Positions 1-7,702 of a stretch of 33,372 bases of DNA are shown in pieces. The DNA is taken from the NCBI GenBank assembly GCA_002699105.1, contig PABJ01000138.1, positions 1 through 33,372 on the forward strand, read 5' to 3'. The notes beneath the pieces were generated by a model. It had not been told where the DNA came from and did not search any database. It worked only from the letters and a program-made list of their open reading frames with translations. This stretch comes from Ectothiorhodospiraceae bacterium (GTDB taxonomy: Bacteria; Bacteroidota; Ignavibacteria; SZUA-365; GCA-2699105). Each line of letters begins with the position of its first letter. The first letter of the stretch is position 1. A program made the position numbers and the translations under genes.

Positions 1-134
1 CCGCACGTTCCTTCGACGACTTGCCAGCAAATGCCAAATCTTACCTCAACGCTCTACGGGAAATGACTGGGGTTGAAATCCAGCATATCTCAGTCGGACC
101 AAAACGCGCACAAACGATAGAACTCACACATTAA
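1..134 (+). CDS. purA: Adenylosuccinate synthetase, C-terminal end (partial)
   Basis: The window opens inside a gene. The frame starting at base 3 gives 43 codons and a TAA at 132-134. The peptide contains FDDLPANAKSYL, TGVEIQHISVGP and KRAQTIEL, the usual tail of PurA (DLP-NA--Y, a V---I--GP-R stretch, then QTI-L). PurA joins IMP and aspartate with GTP to make adenylosuccinate in the cytoplasm, the first committed step from IMP to AMP. The stop overlaps the next start as TAATG, suggesting co-transcription with the DUF1611 gene. The identification rests on about 43 residues, but these are distinctive. Confidence 0.85.
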   Translation, partial: ARSFDDLPANAKSYLNALREMTGVEIQHISVGPKRAQTIELTH

Positions 135-1246
135 TGGTTGGACTGCAAGCGCATAGCCAGCGAATGGTGCTTCTTGCAGAGGGGCGCCTGAGCTCGATTG
201 GACTGCGAATGGTGATTGCGGCGCTTCTCTATGTTCCGGACCGTATCGTCGCCGTTATCGATAGCACCAAGGAGCGCCAGACGGCGCAGGAAGGTATCGG
301 CTTTGGTGGGGATACCCCTATCGTGCATTCTCTCGAAGAAGCTATGGAGTACGAGCCCGACTCGATTCTTATCGGTATAACACCGTTGGGAGGAAGGATC
401 CCGGATACATGGCGGGAAATAATCGTCAATGCTATGGATACGGGGCTTCATGTTGTCAGCGGTCTGCAGCAGATTCTGATGAAAGACGAGTTGATCCGTG
501 CGAAGTCCGCAGAGAAGGGAGTGCAGGTATATGATCTGAAGACCGTGCCGCACAGCCATCTTATCCGGGCGCAGGGGAGCTGGCAGCTCCGCGCAGCGAA
601 GACCATTCTAACGGTCGGCACGGATGCAAATACCGGGAAGATGACCGCCGCGATCAGGATTTACGAAGAATTAAAAGCTCGTGGAAAAAAGGTAGCGCTC
701 ATCGGTACCGGCCCGACTGGTATACTGATTAGCGGTCGGGGAGTGACGGTCGAGTCGATTGGTGCCGACTTTGTGACGGGCGCAATCGAATACGAGATCG
801 ATAAGGCAATCAACGAGGGGTATGATCATATCGTTGTGGAAGGGCAGGGCGCTATTACGCATTGCGGTAACTCACCGGTCTCGCTGGGGATACTTCACGG
901 CACAATGCCCGATGCGATGATTCTCTGCCACCACGCTGCCAGGGAGAAGGATATCTACGGATTGAAGCTGCCCACCGTCGCTCAGAGTATCGCATTACAC
1001 GAACATATCATGGCGCCGTTCAAGGCGAGTAAGGTCGTCGGTATTGCGCTGAACACGATGGATTTGGGAAAGGACGAAGTTGCGAAACTCACAGAGACTC
1101 TCCAGTCGGAGCTTCAACTGAACGCTATCGATCCTATGCGCCACTCCGCAAAGCTGCTCGTCGATGATCTGGAACGGTACTACGAGACCTATAAGAACGA
1201 TAATCGCGGCCAGCAGTTCATCAAGGTCTACGACCGCATCTTCTAG
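134..1246 (+). CDS. DUF1611 family protein, DgcN-like (possible D-glutamate N-acetyltransferase)
   Basis: This 370-residue protein has the two-part layout of the DUF1611 family. The N-terminal part begins with LLAEGRLSS and contains VVAVIDSTKERQTAQE-like sequence. The C-terminal part has a P-loop-like stretch, VGTDANTGKMTAA, followed by GTGPTG, VEGQGAITH and a CHHA motif. One member, DgcN, has been reported to N-acetylate D-glutamate in D-glutamate breakdown; in other genomes the family sits near L-Ala-D/L-Glu epimerases, so a role in D-glutamate or muropeptide recycling is plausible but inferred. The ATG at 134 overlaps the purA stop. Family similarity really begins at the ATG at 164 (MVLLAEG), which may be the true start. 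Neither start has a clear ribosome binding site. Its stop overlaps the stop of the convergent antiporter gene by three bases. Confidence 0.8.
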   Translation: MVGLQAHSQRMVLLAEGRLSSIGLRMVIAALLYVPDRIVAVIDSTKERQTAQEGIGFGGDTPIVHSLEEAMEYEPDSILIGITPLGGRIPDTWREIIVNAMDTGLHVVSGLQQILMKDELIRAKSAEKGVQVYDLKTVPHSHLIRAQGSWQLRAAKTILTVGTDANTGKMTAAIRIYEELKARGKKVALIGTGPTGILISGRGVTVESIGADFVTGAIEYEIDKAINEGYDHIVVEGQGAITHCGNSPVSLGILHGTMPDAMILCHHAAREKDIYGLKLPTVAQSIALHEHIMAPFKASKVVGIALNTMDLGKDEVAKLTETLQSELQLNAIDPMRHSAKLLVDDLERYYETYKNDNRGQQFIKVYDRIF

Positions 1247-2343
1247 AGCTTCCGCCCTAAATCCTCCGGTTTTACCTCAGATTTTATCTTCACGAACGAT
1301 CCCAGAATCAGGATGATGGTTATGGGCAAAAACACGTACAAGAACAGCATGTTCAGGACATCGAGCGATTCAGGCCGAAGCGATTTCATCGTGAGATAAA
1401 ACACATAAAATCCGAAGTAGAAGAGAAAGAGCGCTCCTTCCCACCGCGATAGCTCCAGGCCGTTCACGAAGACAGGTATACAGAGTACTGCCACGCCAAT
1501 CATGAGCGGTAAATCGAAGATCACCACATCGCTGGAAACAGGCATACCGCCAGAACCAACGGCGCTTGAGAGTCCGAGCACTATCAGCAGATTCATGATA
1601 TTGCTACCGATCGCGTTTCCAACAGCGATATCGAGTTCGCCCTTGATACCGGCAACCACAGTCGTCGCAACTTCGGGTAGCGAAGTGCCGATCGCGATCA
1701 CAGTTAAACCTATGATGAGTTCGCTGACGCCAAGCGATGTAGCAATGATAACTGCGCTATCGACAAGCCAGTTTGATCCGAATACGAGGACAATAAGTCC
1801 CGCGACAACATAGAATGCATGTAGAGCCCGGTGCTTATGGTCGGGCTTTGCATCGGGGGCAAGCAACGCGTCGATCTTCGCATCTTTGCTTTCCTTCCTG
1901 CTCCGTTTGACGGTGATAATGGTGTAAACTATTCCGCCCAGGATAAGAATTCCGCCTTCTACCTGCCCGATTCCCCCGTCCAGTGCAAGCGCGAGAACCA
2001 CAAGTGAGACGCCGATCATAATTGGCAGATCGATGCGCACAATTTGTTTCGAAACCGGGAGCGACCGGATCGCTGCCGCCAGACCCAGCACCAGAAGTAC
2101 ATTCGTAATGTTGCTCCCAACGATGTTCCCAAGCCCAAGATCGGACTGGCCTTCGAATATCGACTGCACAGCTATCGCGAGCTCAGGGGCGCTCGTTCCA
2201 TACGCGACTACCGTCAACCCCACGACAAGCGGCGATATGCCGAAATCGATTGCCAGCCTTGCCGCGCCGCGTACGAGCAGCTCCGCACCGGCAATAACAC
2301 AGACAAAACCGAGTATAAAGAGAAGAACGACAGTGTAGTCCAT
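1243..2343 (-). CDS. Calcium/sodium antiporter, CaCA family (YrbG-like)
   Basis: This is a 366-residue, very hydrophobic inner-membrane protein with about ten predicted membrane segments. It carries the two inverted alpha repeats of the Ca2+:cation antiporter superfamily: GTSAPE at residues 49-54 with GNIVGSN at 72-78, and GTSLPE at 219-224 with GNAIGSN at 242-248. These acidic and asparagine residues line the ion-binding site. A charged loop around residues 146-172 (KRSRKESKDAK) separates the two halves. The expected role is exchange of Na+ or H+ against Ca2+; the ion actually used cannot be read from the sequence. The gene is convergent with the DUF1611 gene and divergent from the PAP2 gene, so it is transcribed alone. 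Confidence 0.9.
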   Translation of the reverse strand: MDYTVVLLFILGFVCVIAGAELLVRGAARLAIDFGISPLVVGLTVVAYGTSAPELAIAVQSIFEGQSDLGLGNIVGSNITNVLLVLGLAAAIRSLPVSKQIVRIDLPIMIGVSLVVLALALDGGIGQVEGGILILGGIVYTIITVKRSRKESKDAKIDALLAPDAKPDHKHRALHAFYVVAGLIVLVFGSNWLVDSAVIIATSLGVSELIIGLTVIAIGTSLPEVATTVVAGIKGELDIAVGNAIGSNIMNLLIVLGLSSAVGSGGMPVSSDVVIFDLPLMIGVAVLCIPVFVNGLELSRWEGALFLFYFGFYVFYLTMKSLRPESLDVLNMLFLYVFLPITIILILGSFVKIKSEVKPEDLGRKL

Positions 2344-2509
2344 GAGGAATGAGTTCGCGTGGGGCTATGAGGGGATTGTGTTCACAGTTCCGGATTGTAT
2401 TCGAATGACAGCACGCAATATTCACTCTCATGTCGTGACATCCAAATCACAATGCCAACAGGCAAACCGAACTTTGATAATCCGGCAGCATGCGCTAGTT
2501 TGGAAAGCT

Positions 2510-3436
2510 ATGAATTCGCCGAAGACCCACGATTCACCCATTGCGCGAACCTTGTTCGCCATCGTTGCAGGACTTCTCCTTGTGTTGACCGCCAGCCAGG
2601 CGCAGTTCATCCAAGCAGACACAACCCTGCAGACTCGGGAATCACAAAACCTGGCTGAGATGGTGTGGGAGGATGTAGAGATAGGATTCAACGACGGCAT
2701 TGGGTTCTTCACAGCCCCGGCCAGGTTCGAAACCAGCGATTGGCTCATTGCCGGCGGTATTGTCGGAGTAACGGTCGGGGTGATGGTGTACGATCCGGAG
2801 TTACGCGAGATCAGCCTACGCAACAAGCGAACATCGCCCACCTGGCGCACTGCGCTCGATTGGGGAGAGGATTACGGGACAGTCGCTGCTGGCTGGGCGA
2901 TTGGAGGAGGATTGTACATTACCGGGCTTGCATCGGACTACTGGCTTGACGGCGCTATCGGCGGAAAAGGGGAACTGCGTACACTCGGACGGCTGGTCGG
3001 TCAAAGCCTCACGTATTCAGGACTCGTCGCGGTTATCCTTCGTTCGCTTATTGGAAGGGAGCGCCCCAATGAAGCGGATCCGGAAGAGCGAAATCACTGG
3101 GACGTGGATTTCTTCAATTGGGACGCAAGCGAGAACGCATTCCCATCCGGACATACTACCATTGTATTCGCAATCTCGACCGCAATCGCCGAGTACCTCG
3201 ATACATGGCTCGCTCGCGCCGTGATGTACTCCGCAGCAGGTATCGGCACGTACACGCGCTTTATCAGCGACGGCCATTGGACGTCGGATATCGTCGCGGG
3301 TGCTGCGCTTGGGTACTTCTCTGGTAGATATGTCGTCGACCGGGAGCGGGCGCGAGGTATCCCGACCGACTCGACCACACCCGAAGTGTCGTTCTATCCT
3401 GCTCCGAATAGCGTCCATATGGTCATCCGCTTCTAA
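2510..3436 (+). CDS. PAP2-family phosphatase with signal peptide
   Basis: This 308-residue protein carries the three PAP2 (type 2 phosphatidic acid phosphatase) motifs: GRERPNE for the first, PSGH at residues 212-215 for the second, and a R250...H256...D260 group within TRFISDGHWTSD for the third. The histidines and arginine form the phospho-histidine active site. Residues about 12-31 are a hydrophobic leader (ARTLFAIVAGLLLVL) followed by an Ala-rich segment, suggesting a signal peptide or membrane anchor, so it probably acts on lipid phosphates such as undecaprenyl pyrophosphate or phosphatidate at or outside the inner membrane. The frame is open back to 2342, but the ATG at 2510 follows GGAAAG and starts just before the leader, so it was chosen. 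The exact substrate is unknown. Confidence 0.88.
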   Translation: MNSPKTHDSPIARTLFAIVAGLLLVLTASQAQFIQADTTLQTRESQNLAEMVWEDVEIGFNDGIGFFTAPARFETSDWLIAGGIVGVTVGVMVYDPELREISLRNKRTSPTWRTALDWGEDYGTVAAGWAIGGGLYITGLASDYWLDGAIGGKGELRTLGRLVGQSLTYSGLVAVILRSLIGRERPNEADPEERNHWDVDFFNWDASENAFPSGHTTIVFAISTAIAEYLDTWLARAVMYSAAGIGTYTRFISDGHWTSDIVAGAALGYFSGRYVVDRERARGIPTDSTTPEVSFYPAPNSVHMVIRF

Positions 3437-3774
3437 ATCAAGCTCCCCCATTTCTCCCCACCTTTCCCGATAAATGGTATAAAGCCTTCCATACAAGCAA
3501 GTTATCGCCTTTCTGCTGACCTAGCCTCGGGAGACCGGCATCTTTTTTTGAAGATTCCACGCAAATCTGCCCGATTATTTGGAAGGGTCAGGTCTCCCTG
3601 TAAGTCGCTAATATAAAACGATTTACCGAGCATCGACTGCCGAAGCGCGCTCAGAATGTTCCACTTTTACGTTCTCATCTCGAAAAAAAGCACTTGACTC
3701 TGAGTTAAAATGGTGTGAAATTGGAGGAAAGTGGTATATTGTGGGTCAAAGTGGTGGACTAGTATTGAGGTCCT
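3437..3774. other. Intergenic region between PAP2 gene and dcw cluster
   Basis: No gene is supported in these 338 bases. The right-hand end holds the MraZ operator annotated separately and presumably the dcw promoter. A TTGACT at 3694-3699 resembles a -35 box, but no convincing -10 box follows at normal spacing. GGGAGACC at 3529-3536 and GGTCTCCC at 3591-3598 form a widely spaced inverted repeat of unknown meaning, and a run of seven T lies at 3543-3549. Confidence 0.5.
3717..3756 (+). promoter_or_regulatory. MraZ operator, four 10-base repeats
   Basis: Four consecutive 10-base units place TGG at 3722, 3732, 3742 and 3752: GAAATTGGAG, GAAAGTGGTA, TATTGTGGGT, CAAAGTGGTG. MraZ is known to bind direct repeats of a TGGGN or AAAGTGG type core spaced by one helical turn in front of its own operon, and this array lies 18 bases before the mraZ start. 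It is therefore most likely the autoregulatory site controlling the whole dcw cluster. A further TGG at 3711 is 11 bases away and out of phase by one. Confidence 0.8.
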
Positions 3775-4230
3775 GTGACTGGCTTTAAAGGCAAATACGA
3801 ATACTCGATCGATACGAAGGGTCGCTTGAACCTTCCGGCCAAGATGCGGAAGCATATGATGCCGGAAGCGAATGGTACCTTCGTCATCACCCGTGGTATG
3901 GAAAATTGCCTGTACCTGTATCCCCTCGATACATGGAGTAAGGTCGAGTCGGAACTACGCGAAAAGCTGAATGTCTATCGTGAGGAGGATAGGCTCTTTC
4001 TGCGCACACTCTTGATGTGGGCGCACGAAGTAACGTTGGATAAGCAATCGAGAATCATGATCCCGCAGGAGCTTCTCGAGTTTGCCTCGCTTGATAGCAG
4101 CATTGTTATCATCGGAGCGCTCGACAAGATCGAACTGTGGGCGCCTGCAGAACTGGAGAAATATCTCGGCAAGTTCGCAGAGCAATCGTATGAAGAAGTC
4201 GCTGCCCGAGTTATGGGCGGTATCGAATAA
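3775..4230 (+). CDS. mraZ: Transcriptional regulator MraZ
   Basis: This 151-residue protein has two SpoVT/AbrB-like halves, each with a conserved DxxxR motif: D13-R17 (DTKGR) followed by LNLPAKMR, and D89-R93 (DKQSR) followed by IMIPQELLE. MraZ forms a ring and represses the division and wall cluster by binding the repeats just upstream. The length is near the family norm. The start is GTG, 18 bases after the last operator repeat, with AGG in a weak ribosome binding site (ATTGAGGTCCT). It is the first gene of the dcw cluster and is followed by rsmH after 16 bases. Confidence 0.95.
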   Translation: MTGFKGKYEYSIDTKGRLNLPAKMRKHMMPEANGTFVITRGMENCLYLYPLDTWSKVESELREKLNVYREEDRLFLRTLLMWAHEVTLDKQSRIMIPQELLEFASLDSSIVIIGALDKIELWAPAELEKYLGKFAEQSYEEVAARVMGGIE

Positions 4231-4246
4231 GAGCCATCGGATTACC

Positions 4247-5161
4247 ATGTATCATGTCCCGGTATTGGCTGAACTAGCAGTCCAATACCTCGTTACGAAT
4301 TCGGACGGGGTCTATATCGATGGCACACTTGGCGGAGGAGGTCACAGTGCTCTCATATTGGATAAGCTCAGTCGCAACGGTCTCGTAATAGGCATCGATC
4401 AGGACGAAGATGCTGTGCGATTCTGCAAATCCAGATTTGCCGATGAAACCCGAATCAAAATAGTCCACGAAAACACAGAACATATGTCGCGAATCCTGCA
4501 AGAAATCAATATTGACGCGGTCGACGGAGTGCTGCTCGACCTCGGGATTTCTTCCCATCAGATTGATGAGGGTGCGCGCGGATTTTCATTCCGAGAGGAC
4601 GGTCCGCTGGATATGAGGATGGACTTGCGGACCGTCGCCTCGGCGCTCGATATCGTATCGACGGCAACAGCCGAAGAGCTTACATCGATTATCAAGCGAT
4701 ACGGAGAGGAACGCTTTGCGTATCAGATATCGAAACGCATCGTGCAGCGCCGTACCGAAAGAGCGATAGATACCACCGATGCACTGAAACACGTCGTGTT
4801 AGAGGTGGTGAAAGGGCCAAACGCGATGAAGTCGGTAGCGCGCGTTTTTCAAGCGTTGCGCATCGCCGTGAATCGCGAGTTGGACGTCCTCGATGAGATT
4901 CTGGAAGCGACGTACGCATCGTTGAAAGTAGGCGGAAGATGTGTCGTGATTTCTTATCACTCGCTGGAAGACAGAAAAGTGAAGCAGTTTCTGAAGCAGG
5001 AAGCGCCCGTACAAAACGAGATTGACAGACTATATAACGCTACGGCGCCTGGTCTGTTCAATCTGATAACAAGAAGTGCAATTCAACCCGATGAAGATGA
5101 AGTTCAGCGAAACAATCGCGCGAGAAGCGCGCGACTACGCGCGGCGGAAAAAGCCGTCTGA
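4247..5161 (+). CDS. rsmH: 16S rRNA (cytosine(1402)-N(4))-methyltransferase
   Basis: This 304-residue protein matches RsmH (MraW), which methylates N4 of C1402 in the ribosomal P site using S-adenosylmethionine. Visible signatures are the SAM-binding loop IDGTLGGGGHS at residues 24-34, DGVLLDLGISS with the following GFSFREDGPLDMRMD, RVFQALRIAVNREL and VISYHSLEDRKVKQF near the C-terminus. The frame extends upstream into mraZ, but the ATG at 4247 gives the family's usual beginning, MYHVPVL. The 3' end overlaps the ftsL-like gene by about 70 bases. Confidence 0.96.
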   Translation: MYHVPVLAELAVQYLVTNSDGVYIDGTLGGGGHSALILDKLSRNGLVIGIDQDEDAVRFCKSRFADETRIKIVHENTEHMSRILQEINIDAVDGVLLDLGISSHQIDEGARGFSFREDGPLDMRMDLRTVASALDIVSTATAEELTSIIKRYGEERFAYQISKRIVQRRTERAIDTTDALKHVVLEVVKGPNAMKSVARVFQALRIAVNRELDVLDEILEATYASLKVGGRCVVISYHSLEDRKVKQFLKQEAPVQNEIDRLYNATAPGLFNLITRSAIQPDEDEVQRNNRARSARLRAAEKAV

Positions 5162-5528
5162 GAATCAGCAGAGCGAATTTCTGTTCGATCACAACGTCGA
5201 TGTTCCTCTGACGAACACTGCGTACTATCGTAAACCCGGGAAGCAGGGTTTCGAATTTACAACGTTCAATATCATTGTGATTCTGGTATTCGCAGGATTG
5301 ATCGCAACGGCATACATCTCAAATGTTGTCGCGGTTGACGATCTGATGATCCAGAGAACGAATCTTCGGGAAACGGAACAGAAGCTGCTTCAACAGCGAG
5401 AAAATTTGCGCGCTGATATCAACATGCTTACAAGCTACAATCGCATCCACAGTATCGCGCTAGAAAAACTGGGGCTCGTAGACGCTACCGAACGCCCTTA
5501 TGTATTCTCCAAGCCCGAAGGCGACTAA
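5091..5528 (+). CDS. ftsL: FtsL-like cell division protein
   Basis: This is a small bitopic membrane protein of about 145 residues. It has a basic, soluble N-terminus of roughly 55 residues, one membrane segment (FNIIVILVFAGLIATAYI), and a periplasmic coiled-coil-like region (LRETEQKLLQQRENLRADI) ending in IALEKLGLVDATERPYVF, which resembles the AxxKLGxxxP...Y close of FtsL/DivIC proteins. FtsL works with FtsQ and FtsB to activate FtsWI. Position between rsmH and ftsI is exactly that of ftsL. Possible ATG starts are 5076, 5091 and 5097; all overlap rsmH. 5091 was chosen arbitrarily between them. Sequence conservation in this family is low, so the name rests on topology and position. Confidence 0.8.
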   Translation: MKMKFSETIAREARDYARRKKPSENQQSEFLFDHNVDVPLTNTAYYRKPGKQGFEFTTFNIIVILVFAGLIATAYISNVVAVDDLMIQRTNLRETEQKLLQQRENLRADINMLTSYNRIHSIALEKLGLVDATERPYVFSKPEGD

Positions 5529-5538
5529 CGGCATAGAA

Positions 5539-7698
5539 ATGAACGACCCAATCTCACTCGGAATATCGACGCCGCAGGAAGAATCTCAGAAACCGAAGAC
5601 CGGTTTCCGAATGAGACTCTACTTCCTGTTCGTTGTGTTTTTGCTGGGATACGCAGTTCTCGCAGTGAGGTTGTTTGTTATTCAAGTTCGAGACGCCGAC
5701 AAGTACCAGGAGATTGCACATCTACAATATAAAAGCAGAGAGCCGTTAGAGCCGGTCAGGGGTTTAATCTACGATCGGAACTTATCCATCCTTGCATCCA
5801 ATGTCACAGAATATACCGTTGCGGTGGACCCAAAGGTAATCGAGGATAAGGATTCCGTGGCGGAGATGCTCGCACAGTATTTACCAGGTACAAAAGCCTC
5901 ATACCTCGAGCGGTTGAATACAAAGAAATCGCGCTATGTGATTCTGGAAAAACATATCTCTGAATCGAGGATACTCCCGCTTAAGCAATGGAACTACTAC
6001 GGTGTGCGTTTTGATGCGATATCGAAGCGTAAATACAACTTCAACGATCTCGCCGGCCCGATTATCGGATATACAAATGTCGATAACCGCGGTCAGAGTG
6101 GAATTGAGCTTGCGTTTAATGAAGAGCTCTCAGGCGAAGAAGGCTTTATTGTCTACCAATTAAACGCGAAGCGGTACAAGCGTCCGGAGGTTGAGTATCC
6201 GTATAAGGAGCCAATAAACGGCCGAAGCATCGTACTCACTATTGATCACGCATATCAATCTATTGCAGAGGATGAATTAATCGCAGGCGTCAAAAGGCAT
6301 GAAGCCGTATCCGGTAGATGCATCGTCATGCACCCAAAGAGCGGTGAGATCCTTGCGATGGCGAATTATCCGAGCCTGGATCCTAATAACCGTGCGGAAT
6401 ATACGCCCGAAAAGGCGAGGAATAGAGTTGTTACAGATTTGTATGAACCGGGCTCGACATTCAAAGTCGTAACCATGAGCGCCGCGCTCGATGAAGCACT
6501 ATACAGTCCGGAAGATGAAATCGACGCAGAAAATGGCAGGTACTATCATACGCCGAACGAAAAGCCAATCGTGGATGATCATGAATATGGTTCTCTGACA
6601 CTCCGTGGTGCATTTGAGCATTCTTCGAACATCGTGAGTGCTAAAATAGCGAAAGAACTCGGCAAGGAGCGGATGTATGAATATGCAAGAAACTTCGGGT
6701 TTGGAATTAAAACCGGTATTGAACTCCCCGGTGAATTAAGCGGGGAACTACGTAACCCTACGTCGTATGATGCCACAACGCATTTATATATGGCCTTTGG
6801 ATACGGCCTGGCCGCGACCTCTCTGCAAATCGCTTGCGCGTATGCTGCGATAGCGAACGACGGGATCCTCATGAGACCGTACATCCGAAAATGGATGATC
6901 GATGGCGATAGGAATATTATCCATGAGACCCGGCCACAAACGATCCGCCGCGTTGTTAGCAGTGAGACCGCTGCCACGATGAGAAGGTTTATGCAAGGCG
7001 TCGTAGACTCTGGTACCGCGAGAAATGCGAGAATCGACGGGATGAGTATAGGCGGTAAAACAGGAACATCGCAGCGGCTGGTAAACGGTTCGTATTCGAA
7101 TACATCACATGTAGCATCATTCGTGGGCTTCTTTCCTGTTGAGGATCCCAAGGTTCTGATATTGGTTATCTTGGACTCGCCGCAGAAAGGCTACTACGGC
7201 GGTACAGTTGCGGCTCCGATATTTAAAAATATTGCTCAACGTATTATATCGTATAGCGGTGAATTTGCGAAAGTACCCGACGCTGTTTACGCCTCCGAGA
7301 GCGGGAATAAACTAAAAACCGTTCCTGACGTAAGAGGGTTATCACCTGCTTCAGCTGCTTTGCTATTACATCAGTACGGGCTCGCGTATTCTCCAGCGCA
7401 GGATAGTGGTATCATTGTGGCACAGAATCCAAATCCAGGAAATACACTCGCAGAGGGCGGAATCGTACAATGCGAAGTGGCATCAGATACGGGAAATGGT
7501 GATGTAGTGTCCATGCCTAATCTTGTTGGAATGACTGTGAGGCATGCTAACACACTGTTAACCACACTCGGTTTATCGGTAGAGATACATGGTAGTGGAT
7601 ATGTAAAACGTCAATCGCCAGAACCTGGCAGCAAGGTTGAAGCGCCACGCTGTACACTATGGGCAGAGGCTGCAAATATATCAGCAAATCTATACTAA
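5539..7698 (+). CDS. ftsI: Septal peptidoglycan transpeptidase (PBP) with two PASTA domains
   Basis: This 719-residue class B penicillin-binding protein has an N-terminal membrane anchor at about residues 27-47, a dimerisation domain (LEPVRGLIYDRN), and the transpeptidase domain with all three motifs: STFK with catalytic Ser306 and Lys309, SSN at 362-364 and KTG from Lys507. It cross-links septal peptidoglycan with FtsW. Two PASTA domains follow at about 592-652 (VPDVRGLSPASA) and 658-715 (MPNLVGMTVRHA), a layout typical of SpoVD/PBP2x-type proteins and of many FCB bacteria rather than E. coli FtsI. The frame is open to an ATG at 5500, but 5539 lies just after the ftsL stop and is preferred; no strong ribosome binding site decides. 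Confidence 0.93.
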   Translation: MNDPISLGISTPQEESQKPKTGFRMRLYFLFVVFLLGYAVLAVRLFVIQVRDADKYQEIAHLQYKSREPLEPVRGLIYDRNLSILASNVTEYTVAVDPKVIEDKDSVAEMLAQYLPGTKASYLERLNTKKSRYVILEKHISESRILPLKQWNYYGVRFDAISKRKYNFNDLAGPIIGYTNVDNRGQSGIELAFNEELSGEEGFIVYQLNAKRYKRPEVEYPYKEPINGRSIVLTIDHAYQSIAEDELIAGVKRHEAVSGRCIVMHPKSGEILAMANYPSLDPNNRAEYTPEKARNRVVTDLYEPGSTFKVVTMSAALDEALYSPEDEIDAENGRYYHTPNEKPIVDDHEYGSLTLRGAFEHSSNIVSAKIAKELGKERMYEYARNFGFGIKTGIELPGELSGELRNPTSYDATTHLYMAFGYGLAATSLQIACAYAAIANDGILMRPYIRKWMIDGDRNIIHETRPQTIRRVVSSETAATMRRFMQGVVDSGTARNARIDGMSIGGKTGTSQRLVNGSYSNTSHVASFVGFFPVEDPKVLILVILDSPQKGYYGGTVAAPIFKNIAQRIISYSGEFAKVPDAVYASESGNKLKTVPDVRGLSPASAALLLHQYGLAYSPAQDSGIIVAQNPNPGNTLAEGGIVQCEVASDTGNGDVVSMPNLVGMTVRHANTLLTTLGLSVEIHGSGYVKRQSPEPGSKVEAPRCTLWAEAANISANLY

Positions 7699-7702
7699 GA
7701 CG

